A stretch of 64,000 nt of DNA, from contig NZ_JAAGWF010000019.1 in the NCBI RefSeq assembly GCF_010686765.1, positions 1-64,000 on the forward strand, written 5' to 3'. A program made the translations under genes and the position numbers. Below are positions 50,668 through 59,337 of this stretch, piece after piece. This DNA is from Geodermatophilus sabuli. GTDB lineage: Bacteria > Actinomycetota > Actinomycetes > Mycobacteriales > Geodermatophilaceae. The stretch's first letter is position 1. Each line of letters begins with the position of its first letter. Below the pieces are notes generated by a model. The model had not been told where the DNA came from, did not search any database, and saw nothing but the letters and a program-made list of their open reading frames with translations.

Positions 50668-51558
50668 TCAGGGCACGACCTCGGCGAGCGCCCGCGGGAC
50701 CTCGGCCGGCAGTTCCCGGGCCAGGAACCCCAGCGGGCCCACCGACGACGCCAGCCGCTCACCGCAGCGCCCGTGCAGATAGGCCGCCCAGACCGCGGCC
50801 TGGGCGGGCTCCGCACCGCGGGCGAGCAGGCCGCCGGTGATTCCGGCCCGGACGTCGCCGGAACCGGAGACGCCGAGGCCCGCGGTGCCGCTGTCGTCCC
50901 GCCAGATCCGCCCGTCGGGAGCGGCGATCCACGAGGTGGCGCCGCCGAGGCCGACGACCGCGCGCGTCCGGGCCGACAGATCGGCCGTGGCGCCGGCGGG
51001 GTCGTCCTCGATCTCGTCCTCCTCCCGGTGCAGCGCGTAGGCCATCTCCGTGGGGTTCGGGGTCAGCACCACCCGGCCGTCGAGGTGGTGGATGCAGGCC
51101 TCGTCGGCGCTGACGCAGCTCAGCCCGAGCGCGTCCAGGGCCAGCGGGCCGCGCAGGTGCGGCAGCAGCCGCGCCCCGAACGCCTGGGTCTCCTCGGTGT
51201 CGGCCATCCCCGGGCCGATGAGGACGGCGTCGGCCGCCTCCGCGAGGTCACGGACGACGTCGGCGGCAGCCGCGCTGACCGCACCCCCGTCGGTCTCCGG
51301 CAGGGCCCGGACCAGGGCCTCGGGCAGGGCCGCGGCCGCGAACGGCGCCAGCGAGGCGACCGTCGCGACCTGGAGCTTGCCGGCACCGGCGCGCATGGCC
51401 GCCTCGGCGGCGAGCAGCACGGCGCCGACGGTCTCGGTGCTGCCACCGATGACCAGGATCGAGCCGCGGGAGTTCTTGCCCCCGGACGGCTCGGGCAACT
51501 GCCAGCCGCGCAGGACGTCCTGGGAGACGGGCGTGGGGTCAGGACTGCCGAGCGACAT
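50668..51558 (-). CDS. nnrD: ADP-dependent NAD(P)H-hydrate dehydratase domain protein
   Basis: 296 residues. The ribokinase-like YjeF C-terminal domain stands alone: GSILVIGGSTETVGAVLLAA, ADAVLIGPGMADTEETQAFG, VVLTPNPTEMAYAL and GVSGSGDVRAGITGGLLARG with the catalytic Asp (GSGDV). It dehydrates damaged NAD(P)H hydrates. The epimerase (NnrE) half is not in this window. Its start lies inside the end of the phosphatase gene (20 bp overlap). Confidence 0.9.
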   Translation of the reverse strand: MSLGSPDPTPVSQDVLRGWQLPEPSGGKNSRGSILVIGGSTETVGAVLLAAEAAMRAGAGKLQVATVASLAPFAAAALPEALVRALPETDGGAVSAAAADVVRDLAEAADAVLIGPGMADTEETQAFGARLLPHLRGPLALDALGLSCVSADEACIHHLDGRVVLTPNPTEMAYALHREEDEIEDDPAGATADLSARTRAVVGLGGATSWIAAPDGRIWRDDSGTAGLGVSGSGDVRAGITGGLLARGAEPAQAAVWAAYLHGRCGERLASSVGPLGFLARELPAEVPRALAEVVP

Positions 51559-52279
51559 CGGGCTCCTCGGTGACGTCCTCGTCCCGGGCGACGAGGTGGG
51601 TGACGGCGTTGAAGTCCGCGAGCTCGAGGTCGCCCGCGGCGTTCATCTCGTAGCGGGTGAGGGAGGCGTTGGCGACCTGCTGCTCCCGGTCGACGGCGAG
51701 CAGCTCCTGCTCGGTCAGCTCCTCCAGCACGTAGCGGAAGACCATGATCACCGCCTGGTGAGCGACCACGAGCAGCCGCTCGCAGTCGTGCCGCAGCGCC
51801 TCGGTGGCCAGCAGGCTGCGGATCCGCAGGGCGACGTCGGCCCAGCTCTCCCCGCCGGGTGGCCGGTAGTAGAACTTGCCCAGCAGGTCGCGGCGCTTGG
51901 CCTCGTCGGGGAACTGCTCGCGGATGCCGGTACCGGTCATCCCGTCGAACGCCCCGAAGTCGCGCTCCCGCAGTCGCTCGTCGGTGCGGACCCGCACGTC
52001 CAGGCCCGCGGTCGCCAGGCGCGCGGTGGTCAGCGCCCGGGCGAAGGGCGAGCTGAGCACGGCGGTCGGCCGCTCCTCCTCGGGCAGCTCGGCGAGGTGG
52101 CGGCCCAGCGCTTCGGCCTGCCCGCGGCCGGTCTCCGACAGCGGGACGTCGGGGTCGCGGACGTCGAGCTCGAGCCGGCCGGCGCCGGACTGCTGGGCGT
52201 GCGCATCGGCGACGTTGCCCATGCTCTCGCCGTGCCGGACCAGCCAGATGACCGACGGGCCCGGTCCCCGGTCGCTCAC
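51539..52279 (-). CDS. histidine phosphatase family protein
   Basis: 246 residues, GTG start with GGAGGTGGG upstream. The phosphoglycerate-mutase-like fold has the phospho-His motif LVRHGESMGN, then PLSETGRGQAEALGRHL, SSPFARALTTARLAT, the Glu segment RERDFGAFDG, and a second His in LLVVAHQAVIM. The substrate is unknown. It is transcribed before nnrD with overlapping coding regions. Confidence 0.9.
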   Translation of the reverse strand: MSDRGPGPSVIWLVRHGESMGNVADAHAQQSGAGRLELDVRDPDVPLSETGRGQAEALGRHLAELPEEERPTAVLSSPFARALTTARLATAGLDVRVRTDERLRERDFGAFDGMTGTGIREQFPDEAKRRDLLGKFYYRPPGGESWADVALRIRSLLATEALRHDCERLLVVAHQAVIMVFRYVLEELTEQELLAVDREQQVANASLTRYEMNAAGDLELADFNAVTHLVARDEDVTEEPDVARQS

Positions 52280-52376
52280 AGCCCACCTCCGTCCGGCCGC
52301 ACCCTGCGGCTCCCCGGACGCGGTAGCCGGGGCGGACCAGCCCGAAACCGTCGGCGCCCACGGGCAGGATGGACGC

Positions 52377-52955
52377 GTGACGCTGCCCACCGACCTGCCG
52401 GTGCTCTCGTTCCCCGACCAGGCCGCGCTGGAGGCGTGGCTGGAGGCCGAGCACCGGACCGCGCCGGGGCTGTACGTCAAGCTGGCCAAGAAGGGCGCGG
52501 GCGTCCCGTCGATCAACTGGGAGCAGATGGTCGAGGTGCTGCTCTGCTTCGGCTGGATCGACGGCCGCGCCAACCGGCTCGACGACCACTACTACCTGCA
52601 GCGCATCACGCCGCGGCGGCCGAAGAGCGTCTGGTCGAAGAAGAACGTCACGACGGTGGAGCGGCTGACCGCCGAGGGCCGCATGCGCCCGGCGGGCCTG
52701 GCGGCGGTGGAGGCGGCCAAGGCCGACGGGCGGTGGGAGCGCGCCTACGCGGGCCCGGCCACCATCACGATGCCCGACGACCTGGCCGCGGCACTCGACG
52801 CCGAGCCCGCGGCCCGCGCGGCGTACGACGCGCTGGACGGCCAGAACCGGTACGCCGTCCTCTGGCGGGTGCACACGGCCACCACCCCGGCGACGCGGGC
52901 GAAGCGGATCGCCGCCGCCGTGCAGCTGCTCGCCGAGGGAGGGCGACCGCACTGA
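52377..52955 (+). CDS. YdeI/OmpD-associated family protein
   Basis: 192 residues, GTG start. The N-terminal half has AALEAWLEAEHRTAPGLYVK and MVEVLLCFGWIDGRANRLDD with TPRRPKSVWSKKN, and the C-terminal half an IAAAVQLLAEG helix. This is the YdeI family; a role is not established. It is divergent from the phosphatase and convergent with the second NlpC/P60. Confidence 0.88.
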   Translation: MTLPTDLPVLSFPDQAALEAWLEAEHRTAPGLYVKLAKKGAGVPSINWEQMVEVLLCFGWIDGRANRLDDHYYLQRITPRRPKSVWSKKNVTTVERLTAEGRMRPAGLAAVEAAKADGRWERAYAGPATITMPDDLAAALDAEPAARAAYDALDGQNRYAVLWRVHTATTPATRAKRIAAAVQLLAEGGRPH

Positions 52956-52963
52956 GAAGGGAT

Positions 52964-53012
52964 CCTCCTGCCCCCCACCACTCGCGAGCTCGCGGCGGGA
53001 CCCTGCAGGAGG
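52964..53012. repeat. nested GAGCTC palindrome, copy 6 (between convergent genes)
   Basis: The outer arms CCTCCTG (52964-52970) and CAGGAGG (53006-53012) pair perfectly. The core CGCGAGCTCGCG (52983-52994) is a perfect 12-bp palindrome. It starts 9 nt after the YdeI-like stop and ends 9 nt before the NlpC/P60 stop. Confidence 0.7.
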
Positions 53013-53021
53013 GCCACCGGT

Positions 53022-54029
53022 TCACAGCACGCGGCGGGCGCCGGCGTAGCCGCGCTGGTCGACGCTGGTCACCGCCACCGGCTGGCCGTAGGTGCGGGCG
53101 TGCACCATCTTGCCGTCACCGATGTAGATGCCGACGTGGCTGACCGGCGAGTAGAAGTACACGATGTCACCGGGCTGCAGCTCGGCGCGGGAGACCGGCG
53201 CGCCCAGCTGCGACTGCGCGCGGCTGGAGTGCGGCAGCTGCACGCCGGCCGCGCTGTACGCGAAGCTGGTCAGGCCCGAGCAGTCGAACCCGGACGGGCC
53301 CGACGAGCCCCACACGTAGGGCTTGCCGACCTGGGCGAGCGCGGCCTGGACGATCCCGCCGGCGGCAGCGCTGGGGGCGCCGGCCACGACCGACGCGGTG
53401 GGCGGCGGCGGCAGTGCCGGACCGGCCAGCGTGGCGGTGACGACGGCCTGCTCGGCGGCGGAGAGACGGGCGAAGTCGGCCTCGTAGGCGCTCACCCTCG
53501 ACTGCACCTCGGCCTGCTGCCGGTCGAGCTCGGCCAGCGCGGCGGCGGCCTGCGCGGCGGCCGCGTCCGCGTCGGCCCGGGCCTGGTCGGCGGCCCGCTG
53601 CGCCACGGAGATCTCGGCCAGCAGGCCCTCGGTGTGCGCGGCGATGAGGTCGAGCGTGGTCATCTGCTGGACGACGTCGGCCGCCGAGTCCGAGGTCAGG
53701 AAGGCGGCCATCCGGGACTGCGACGTCGCGGCGGTCTGCGCGATGGCCCGCAGCTGCGGGGAGTAGCCGTCGAGCACGGCCTGCGCCTGCGCGGCGAGCA
53801 GCGCGGCGGCGGCCGCGGCCTGCTGCTGGGCGGCGACGGTGATCCGCGCCTGGTGGATCTGCTCGTCGAGTCCGGTCAGCTGCTGGCCGGTCTCGGCGAC
53901 CAGCCGGGCGGCGTCCGCGGCCGTCGAGGGTGCGGCGACCGCCGTCGCGGGGGACAGCGCCACGACCGCTGCGGCCGTGACGGACAGGGCGGCCCCGAAC
54001 CAGCGTCGACTCGTCGTCCGGTTGCGCAC
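53022..54029 (-). CDS. secreted NlpC/P60 peptidoglycan hydrolase, second paralogue
   Basis: 335 residues from a GTG with GAGAGGGGG upstream; a GTG 27 nt earlier is possible. A signal peptide (WFGAALSVTAAAVVALSPAT), an Ala/Gln-rich coiled coil (about 40-200) and a C-terminal NlpC/P60 domain with Cys in FDCSGLTSFAYS and His in VSHVGIYIGDGKMVHA. Architecture and domain are close to the 5899-6984 protein (PVSHVGIYIG is identical), but its leader shows no c-di-AMP aptamer. It likely acts in cell separation or wall turnover. Confidence 0.88.
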   Translation of the reverse strand: MRNRTTSRRWFGAALSVTAAAVVALSPATAVAAPSTAADAARLVAETGQQLTGLDEQIHQARITVAAQQQAAAAAALLAAQAQAVLDGYSPQLRAIAQTAATSQSRMAAFLTSDSAADVVQQMTTLDLIAAHTEGLLAEISVAQRAADQARADADAAAAQAAAALAELDRQQAEVQSRVSAYEADFARLSAAEQAVVTATLAGPALPPPPTASVVAGAPSAAAGGIVQAALAQVGKPYVWGSSGPSGFDCSGLTSFAYSAAGVQLPHSSRAQSQLGAPVSRAELQPGDIVYFYSPVSHVGIYIGDGKMVHARTYGQPVAVTSVDQRGYAGARRVL

Positions 54030-54233
54030 GGCCGGCCCCCTCTCGCCGCGCCCCACCCGAGAGCGGGCGGTGTTCCGAGCGCGTGAGTACGCACGGTAGG
54101 GAGAGGGTGGCGGGTGGTGAGGGGTGGCGCGCGGGCGCCCGGCCCCCCGTCAGGACCCACTGGTCACATCCGCCCCACCAGTGCTCCGGCGTCCCGCCGG
54201 CCTCGGGTCCTGTCGGAACGGCGGGGTATCAGC

Positions 54234-54722
54234 TCAGGACCGCCGGGGCGGTGCGGACCCCGACCGGTTCCGGTCGGGTGCGAGCGGGACGAGGAGGTCG
54301 GCGACCGCGCCGGTGACGAACGAGTAGACGGCCTTCCCGCCGACGTCGACCACCTGGTCGCGCCGGGACCAGGTCCACGGCGGGGAGCCGACGCCGGTGG
54401 CGTTCTCCAGGGTCTGGTCGGTGGCCAGCCTGACCGAGGTGTGCCAGGCCGAGGCACGCCAGCCCCTCAGCCCACTGGCCGCCCAGACGCCCCGCAGGGC
54501 ACCGACGAGCGCGCCGGTGCCCCAGTGCATGAGGTGGTTGCGCACCAGCGGGCGGGCGGACTCGGGCAGCCGGCGGCGCGTGGTCACGGCGGTGAGCGTG
54601 CGGGCCGGCACGTAGGAGTCCGGCCGGTGCGTCAGGGACTGTTCGACCTTCTCGCCCAGGGTCATGGCGGCGGTGCCGGCCAGTCCGGCCAGGGCCCCGC
54701 GGAGGGCAGCGCGTCCCAACAT
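54234..54722 (-). CDS. hypothetical protein with hydrophobic segments
   Basis: 162 residues, ATG. Begins MLGRAALRGALAGLAGTAAM, then a basic polar stretch (TAVTTRRRLPESARPLVRNH), a weakly hydrophobic middle (LMHWGTGALVGALRGVWAAS) and a C-terminal helix (AVYSFVTGAVADLLVPL). I do not recognise the family. It may be membrane-associated. Its overall plan resembles the protein at 1424-1939. Confidence 0.55.
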   Translation of the reverse strand: MLGRAALRGALAGLAGTAAMTLGEKVEQSLTHRPDSYVPARTLTAVTTRRRLPESARPLVRNHLMHWGTGALVGALRGVWAASGLRGWRASAWHTSVRLATDQTLENATGVGSPPWTWSRRDQVVDVGGKAVYSFVTGAVADLLVPLAPDRNRSGSAPPRRS

Positions 54723-54829
54723 GGGCAGCCCCTACCCGGGCCGGTCCTCGTGCGAACCGCGGAGGGGCTCGGCGGCCGCCACCCGTCGGCGGCCACGTCC
54801 CGTCGGCGGCCCCGTCCCGGGGCCCTCGC

Positions 54830-55132
54830 TCAGCCGGCGAGCGGCTCCTGCGCCTCGAGGTGGGTGACCATCTCGAGGTCACGCACGACGGCGCTCAGCT
54901 CGTCGGCGGTCCACGGCTCGCAGCAGTCACACCCGCCGTCACGGTGGCTCACCAGGCCGAGCAGGCCCTGCGCCTGGTCCTCGGCGATGGCCAGGCTCCC
55001 GGTGGAGGGGTGGCGGTGGCAGGCGCACGCGGCGACGCACAGGCCGAGACCCCAGCCGGAGACGATGACGATGTCCCCGTCGTCCCAGATCTGACCCACC
55101 TGGAACACGGACGGCTTCTGAGTCCTGAGCAC
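54830..55132 (-). CDS. small Cys-rich hypothetical protein
   Basis: 100 residues from a GTG with a GGGAGGGG site; the frame continues upstream, but that part looks non-coding. Cys residues cluster in LGLCVAACACH and GGCDCCEP, with several His, suggesting a metal or Fe-S site. The C-terminus ADELSAVVRDLEMVTHLEAQ is helical. The family is unknown. It lies downstream of the TldE gene on the same strand, after a 396-bp gap. Confidence 0.55.
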   Translation of the reverse strand: MLRTQKPSVFQVGQIWDDGDIVIVSGWGLGLCVAACACHRHPSTGSLAIAEDQAQGLLGLVSHRDGGCDCCEPWTADELSAVVRDLEMVTHLEAQEPLAG

Positions 55133-55528
55133 CGGAGCCCCTCCCCTCACCAGCACCGGAGAGATCCGGAGCTCGGTCTGCGGTCGAGGCGAGAAGATGC
55201 CTCGACCACGTTTCGGTCGATGTGGAGGGCGGTACAGGTGGAAGTTCCACTCGCTCGGCCAACCCCCGCTGGAACAGACGGTATTCGGCCGTTCGCACAA
55301 CGTCACGGTCACGATCCGCCAACACTGTGACGGAACGGTTGGCACTCGCCTACCCACCGTCGTGCCCTCTCGGCGCGTCGTCCGCTCGGCGACGCCGGCA
55401 GACCCTCCCCCGACCTCCCGACGCCGCACGTCCCTGGGTCGGACTCCCGGCGCCGCACGTCTGCTGGGGGACTTGTGGCGCCGAAAGTCCGTCGGGGGCC
55501 GGATGTGGCCTCGGGGGGCGAGGGCGGG
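55133..55528. other. 396-bp intergenic region with tandem dyads
   Basis: No convincing gene. Nearest the small Cys-rich gene it is less GC-rich than its neighbours and should hold that gene's promoter. CGTCAC (55301-55306) and GTGACG (55327-55332) form an inverted repeat. Next to the TldE stop are three tandem GGCGCC-centred hairpin units (55411-55490). Confidence 0.6.
55411..55490. repeat. three tandem hairpin units, about 28-30 bp period
   Basis: Unit starts are 55411, 55441 and 55469. Unit 3 has arms GGACTT and AAGTCC around GTGGCGCCGA. Unit 2 begins GGACTCCCGGCGCCGCACGT; unit 1 begins GACCTCCCGACGCCGCACGT. All share a (G/A)CGCC centre. The block lies 39 bp beyond the TldE stop and may act as a terminator or a repeat-family landing site. 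Confidence 0.6.
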
Positions 55529-56917
55529 TCAGCTCGCGGGGGACACCGAGCTCATGTTGAAGTCCGGTACCCGCACGGTCGGCATGGCGGCCCGGGTGAA
55601 CCAGTCGCTCCACTCCCGCGGCAGGGTCCGCTCGGTGCGGCCGGCCTCGGTGATGCGGCCGAGCAGGTCGACCGGCGACTCGTTGAACCGGAAGTTGTTC
55701 ACCGCACCGGTCACCTCACCGCCCTCGACGAGGAAGACGCCGTCGCGGGTGAGCCCGGTCAGCAGCAGGGTCTGGGGATCGACCTCGCGGATGTACCAGA
55801 GGGTGGTGAGGAGCAGGCCGCGCTCGGTGGCCGCCACCATCTCGTCCTGCGTCGCCGTGGCACCCGGGGACTCGAGGAGCAGGTTGTCGACCGCGGCGGT
55901 CGCCGGCGCCGTCGTGTTGAGCGCCCACGCCCGCGGCCGGATGAGGTTGGTGAGCACGCCGCCCGAGATCCAGTCGACCGCCGGCGTCGCCATGCCGTTG
56001 TCGAACACCGACGCCGATCCCGACGACCCGCCCACGACCTGGAACGGGCACGCCTCCAGGCCCGGCGCGAACGGGTCGCTGCGGAGGGTCAGCGGGAGGG
56101 CGGCCAGCCGCTCGCCGACGCGGTTGCCGCCACCTGCCTTGGCGTAGACGTTGCGCCCCTCGTCGGCGTCACGCGCCTCCATCGTCCAGTAGGCGTAGAT
56201 CATCAGGTCGCTGATCGCCGAGGGCGGCAGCAGCGTCTCGTAGCGGGCGGCGGGCAGCTCCACCCGCCGGCGCGACCAGGCCAGCTTGCGCGCCACCTCG
56301 CCGGCGAGGTCGGCCACCGAGACGTCGGCGAAGTCACGGGTGCCCACGCCGGCCCACACCGAGCGGCTCATGTCGGCGCTCTTGCCGTTGAGCTCGACCC
56401 GACCGGCGGGCTGGTCGTGCCGCAGCCGCAGACCGGTCGAGGTGCCCAGGTAGGTGGTGGCCATGGCGTGCTCCGCGTAGCCGAACAGCAACTCCTCCCG
56501 CCCGCGGGCCTCGCCGAAGGCCTCCGCCAGAGCCGGGGCGACGTCGGTGAAGACGCCGATCGAGGTCTCCGCCGCATCGGCGTCCCACTCCCCCGCGCCC
56601 GGCGGCGGCTCCGCGACCAGGGGGACGGCGTCCTCGGCCGGTCCCGCGTCACGAGCAGCCTGCTCGCTGGCGGCCACCAGCTCCGCGACGTCCGGACTGC
56701 CGGTGCGCGCCACCGTGCCGGTGGCCATGCCCGCGCCGCCGTCGACGAAGGAGATGACGACGACCTGTCGCGAGCGCATGGAGCCGTTCGTGGTCAGGCT
56801 GTTGCCGGCCCAGCGCAGGTTGGCCTCGGAGCTCTCGACGACGTAGGTCACCTGCGCATCCGCGGTCGACGCGGCCAGCGCCTTCTCGACGACGTCCTGG
56901 GGACGCAGCCAGCTCAT
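55529..56917 (-). CDS. TldE/PmbA-like member of the TldD/TldE protease pair
   Basis: 462 residues, ATG with GGAG upstream. The PmbA/TldE fold: an N-terminal domain (QVTYVVESSEANLRWAGNSL), a long beta-rich centre, and a C-terminal domain with FQVVGGSSGSASVFDNGMAT and LLTTLWYIREVDPQTLLLTG then GVFLVEGGEVTGAVNNFRFN. No HExxxH metal motif is present, as expected for the TldE subunit. With TldD it forms a heterodimeric metalloprotease that trims unfolded or leader peptides. Confidence 0.88.
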   Translation of the reverse strand: MSWLRPQDVVEKALAASTADAQVTYVVESSEANLRWAGNSLTTNGSMRSRQVVVISFVDGGAGMATGTVARTGSPDVAELVAASEQAARDAGPAEDAVPLVAEPPPGAGEWDADAAETSIGVFTDVAPALAEAFGEARGREELLFGYAEHAMATTYLGTSTGLRLRHDQPAGRVELNGKSADMSRSVWAGVGTRDFADVSVADLAGEVARKLAWSRRRVELPAARYETLLPPSAISDLMIYAYWTMEARDADEGRNVYAKAGGGNRVGERLAALPLTLRSDPFAPGLEACPFQVVGGSSGSASVFDNGMATPAVDWISGGVLTNLIRPRAWALNTTAPATAAVDNLLLESPGATATQDEMVAATERGLLLTTLWYIREVDPQTLLLTGLTRDGVFLVEGGEVTGAVNNFRFNESPVDLLGRITEAGRTERTLPREWSDWFTRAAMPTVRVPDFNMSSVSPAS

Positions 56918-56985
56918 CGCTCCGCTCCTCGCTCGCCGGCGCTCGCTGCGATGCTCACGACCCGCTCGACGCTCGCACCGCTCAT
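56914..56985 (-). CDS. possible 23-codon mini-cistron bridging tldD and tldE
   Basis: An open frame of 23 codons whose ATG overlaps the TldD stop (ATGA) and whose TGA overlaps the TldE start (ATGA). The predicted peptide begins MSGASVERV and is rich in Ala, Ser, Glu and Arg. Ribosomes could pass through it to couple the two proteins. It could also be a chance frame in a repetitive GAGCG/GCGAG spacer; no peptide family is recognised. Confidence 0.3.
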   Translation of the reverse strand: MSGASVERVVSIAASAGERGAER

Positions 56986-58496
56986 CGCCCCGCCTCCTGC
57001 ACCGTGTTGAGGATGTTGACGTTCTCGAACAGCGCCGTCGGGCAGCCGTGGCTGACCGGGGCGACCTGCCCGGGCTGGGCCTTGCCGCAGTTGAAGGCGC
57101 CCCCGAGCACGTACGTCTGCGGGCCGCCGACGACACGCATCGCGCCCCAGAAGTCCGTCGTCGTCGCCTGGTAGGCCACGTCGCGCAGTTGCCCCGCCAG
57201 CCGGCCGCCCTCGATCCGGTAGAACCGCTGGCCGGTGAACTGGAAGTTGTAGCGCTGCATGTCGATCGACCAGCTCTTGTCACCGACGACGTAGATGCCG
57301 CGCTCGACGCCGGCGATGACCTCTTCCGTCGACGGCCCGCCGGAGGCCGGCTGGAGCGAGACGTTCGCCATCCGCTGCACCGGCACGTGGCCCGGCGAGT
57401 CGGCGAAGGCGCAGCCGTTGGACCGGGGCATCCCCCGCAGCCGCGCCATGTTGCGGTCCACCTGGTAGCCGACCAGGACGCCGTCGCGCACGACGTCCCA
57501 CGTCTGGCCGGCGACGCCCTCGTCGTCCCACCCGACGGTGGACAGCCCGTGGGGGGCGGTGCGGTCGCCGGTCACGTGCATCAGCTCGGAGCCGTACTGC
57601 AGCGTGCCCAGCTTGTCGGGCGTGGCGAACGAGGTGCCGGCGTAGGCCGCCTCGTACCCCAGCGCGCGGTCGAGCTCGGTGGCGTGCCCGACCGACTCGT
57701 GGATGGTCAACCAGAGGTTGGACGGGTCGACGACGAGGTCGTACCGGCCGGCCTCCACCGACGGCGCCTTGGTCTTCTCCCGCAGCAGCTCCGGGATCTC
57801 GGCCAGCTCGGCCCGCCAGTCCCAGCCGGTGCCGGTGACGTACTCCCAGCCGCGCCCGGCCGGCGGGCCGAGCGTGCGCATGCTCTCGAAGGCGCCGGTG
57901 GCCCGGTCGACGGTGAGCGCGGTGAAGGCCGGGTGCACCCGCACGCGCTGCTGCCGGGTGCGGGTGCCGGCGGTGTCGGCGTAGTACTTCTGCTCCTTGA
58001 CCGCCATCGCACTGGTCTGCACGTGCTCGACCCCGTCGGCTGCCAGCAGCTGCTCCGACAGCTCGGTGAGCAGGCCGGTCTTCTCCACGTCGGGGACGGC
58101 GAAGGGGTCGACGTCGTAGTCGGAGACCCACACGGCGTCGGGGTACACCGGCTCGGGGGCGAGCTCCACGCGGTCGCTGTTGACCGCGGCCGACACCCGG
58201 GCGACCGCGACGGCCTCCTCGGCCAGCCGGACGGCCTCCGCGGCGGTGAGGACGACGCCTGCCGCGAAACCCCACGTGCCCTCGTGGACCACGCGGACCG
58301 ACAGGCCGAGGTCCTCGCCGTCGGCCAGGGACTCCAGCCGGGCGTCGCGCAGGCTGATCGTCTGGGTGCGGATCCGCTCCACCCGCAGGTCGGCGTGCTC
58401 ACAGCCCAGGTCGCGAGCGCGGGTGAGCGCCGCGTCGGTCAGCGCGGAGAGGGGCAGGGCGAGGAAGGACGCGTCCACGTCTCGGGAACCGGCCAC
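56982..58496 (-). CDS. tldD: TldD-like metalloprotease subunit
   Basis: 504 residues, GTG start. The zinc motif HESVGHATELDRALG (HExxxH, about residues 272-277) marks the catalytic TldD subunit. Other signatures are GWDDEGVAGQTWDVVRDGVL, the substrate-loop segment RMANVSLQPASGG, and the C-terminal VLGGAFNCGKAQPGQVAPVS then HGCP. Together with TldE, 64 bp downstream, it would degrade or mature small peptides; in other bacteria the pair processes microcin and antitoxin peptides. Confidence 0.92.
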   Translation of the reverse strand: MAGSRDVDASFLALPLSALTDAALTRARDLGCEHADLRVERIRTQTISLRDARLESLADGEDLGLSVRVVHEGTWGFAAGVVLTAAEAVRLAEEAVAVARVSAAVNSDRVELAPEPVYPDAVWVSDYDVDPFAVPDVEKTGLLTELSEQLLAADGVEHVQTSAMAVKEQKYYADTAGTRTRQQRVRVHPAFTALTVDRATGAFESMRTLGPPAGRGWEYVTGTGWDWRAELAEIPELLREKTKAPSVEAGRYDLVVDPSNLWLTIHESVGHATELDRALGYEAAYAGTSFATPDKLGTLQYGSELMHVTGDRTAPHGLSTVGWDDEGVAGQTWDVVRDGVLVGYQVDRNMARLRGMPRSNGCAFADSPGHVPVQRMANVSLQPASGGPSTEEVIAGVERGIYVVGDKSWSIDMQRYNFQFTGQRFYRIEGGRLAGQLRDVAYQATTTDFWGAMRVVGGPQTYVLGGAFNCGKAQPGQVAPVSHGCPTALFENVNILNTVQEAGR

Positions 58497-58542
58497 GGCC
58501 CCTGTCTACCAGCCGCCCCCGACGCCGCCGGACCGCTGGGGC

Positions 58543-59337
58543 TCAGCGGGCGCGCCACCGGGGCGGCCGCTTCTCGGCGAACGCCTGCCGCCCCTCGAGC
58601 CGGTCCTCGGTGTCGCGCAGGGCGCCCCACAGCTGGTTCTCCAGGGCCAGGCCGTCGCGGAGCGGCAGGCTGGCCCCGGCCGTGGCGGCCATCTTGGCGG
58701 CGCGGACCGACAGCGGCGCCGCGGCGCAGATGGTGCGGGCCAGCTCTGCCGCCGCCGAAGCCAGCTGCGCCGGCTCGTACAGGTCGCTCACCAGCCCGAG
58801 TCGGTGGGCGTCCGCGGCGTCGATCCGCTGCCCGGTCAGCAGCATCTTCATCGCCACCGCCTGGGGTATGGCCCGCATGAGCCGCTGCGTGCCCCCTTGC
58901 CCGGCGAGGCTGCCCACCTTCACCTCGCTCAACCCGAACTGTGCCGTCGTCGAGGCGATCCGCAGGTCGCAGGCCAGCGCCAGTTCCAGGCCGCCGCCCA
59001 CTGCCATCCCGTTCACCGCCGCGATGGTCGGCTTGAGGAACCCCTCGGGCGGGGTGATCTGCACCTGCGTCCCGTTCAGCACGTCCGCGATGAACGACCG
59101 CTGCGGCGGAGGGGTCTTCTTCAGGTCGGAGCCGGTGCAGAAGAAGCGCTCCCCCGCCCCGGTCAGGACGACCACCCAGACGTCCTCGTCGGTGGCGGCC
59201 AGCTCCCAGGCGTCGCGCAGGGCGGCGACGGTCGCGGGATCCAGGGAGTTGCCTGCGCTCGGACGGTCCAGCGTCAGCGTCAGGACGTGGTCGTCGCGGG
59301 TGACGCCGAGGCCGGGGGTGTCAGCGGGGTCGCTCAT
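58543..59337 (-). CDS. enoyl-CoA hydratase/isomerase family protein
   Basis: 264 residues. The crotonase fold has LTLTLDRPSAGNSLDPATVA, the oxyanion segment FCTGSDLKK, and AVNGMAVGGGLELALACDLR followed by FGLSEVKVGSLAGQGGTQRL with the catalytic Glu region. The C-terminus has RQAFAEKRPPRW. It probably hydrates an enoyl-CoA in the operon's pathway. Its start overlaps the CoA-transferase end by 17 bp. Confidence 0.92.
   Translation of the reverse strand: MSDPADTPGLGVTRDDHVLTLTLDRPSAGNSLDPATVAALRDAWELAATDEDVWVVVLTGAGERFFCTGSDLKKTPPPQRSFIADVLNGTQVQITPPEGFLKPTIAAVNGMAVGGGLELALACDLRIASTTAQFGLSEVKVGSLAGQGGTQRLMRAIPQAVAMKMLLTGQRIDAADAHRLGLVSDLYEPAQLASAAAELARTICAAAPLSVRAAKMAATAGASLPLRDGLALENQLWGALRDTEDRLEGRQAFAEKRPPRWRAR

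Noticed and set aside
53022-54160. c-di-AMP riboswitch before the second NlpC/P60 gene
   Set aside because: The leader lacks the conserved CCGTCAGCTAACC and GGGGTGAAGC blocks seen at 7013-7151.
55411-55490. CRISPR array
   Set aside because: The three units are contiguous imperfect hairpins of about 28-30 bp without spacers of independent sequence, and no cas gene is present.
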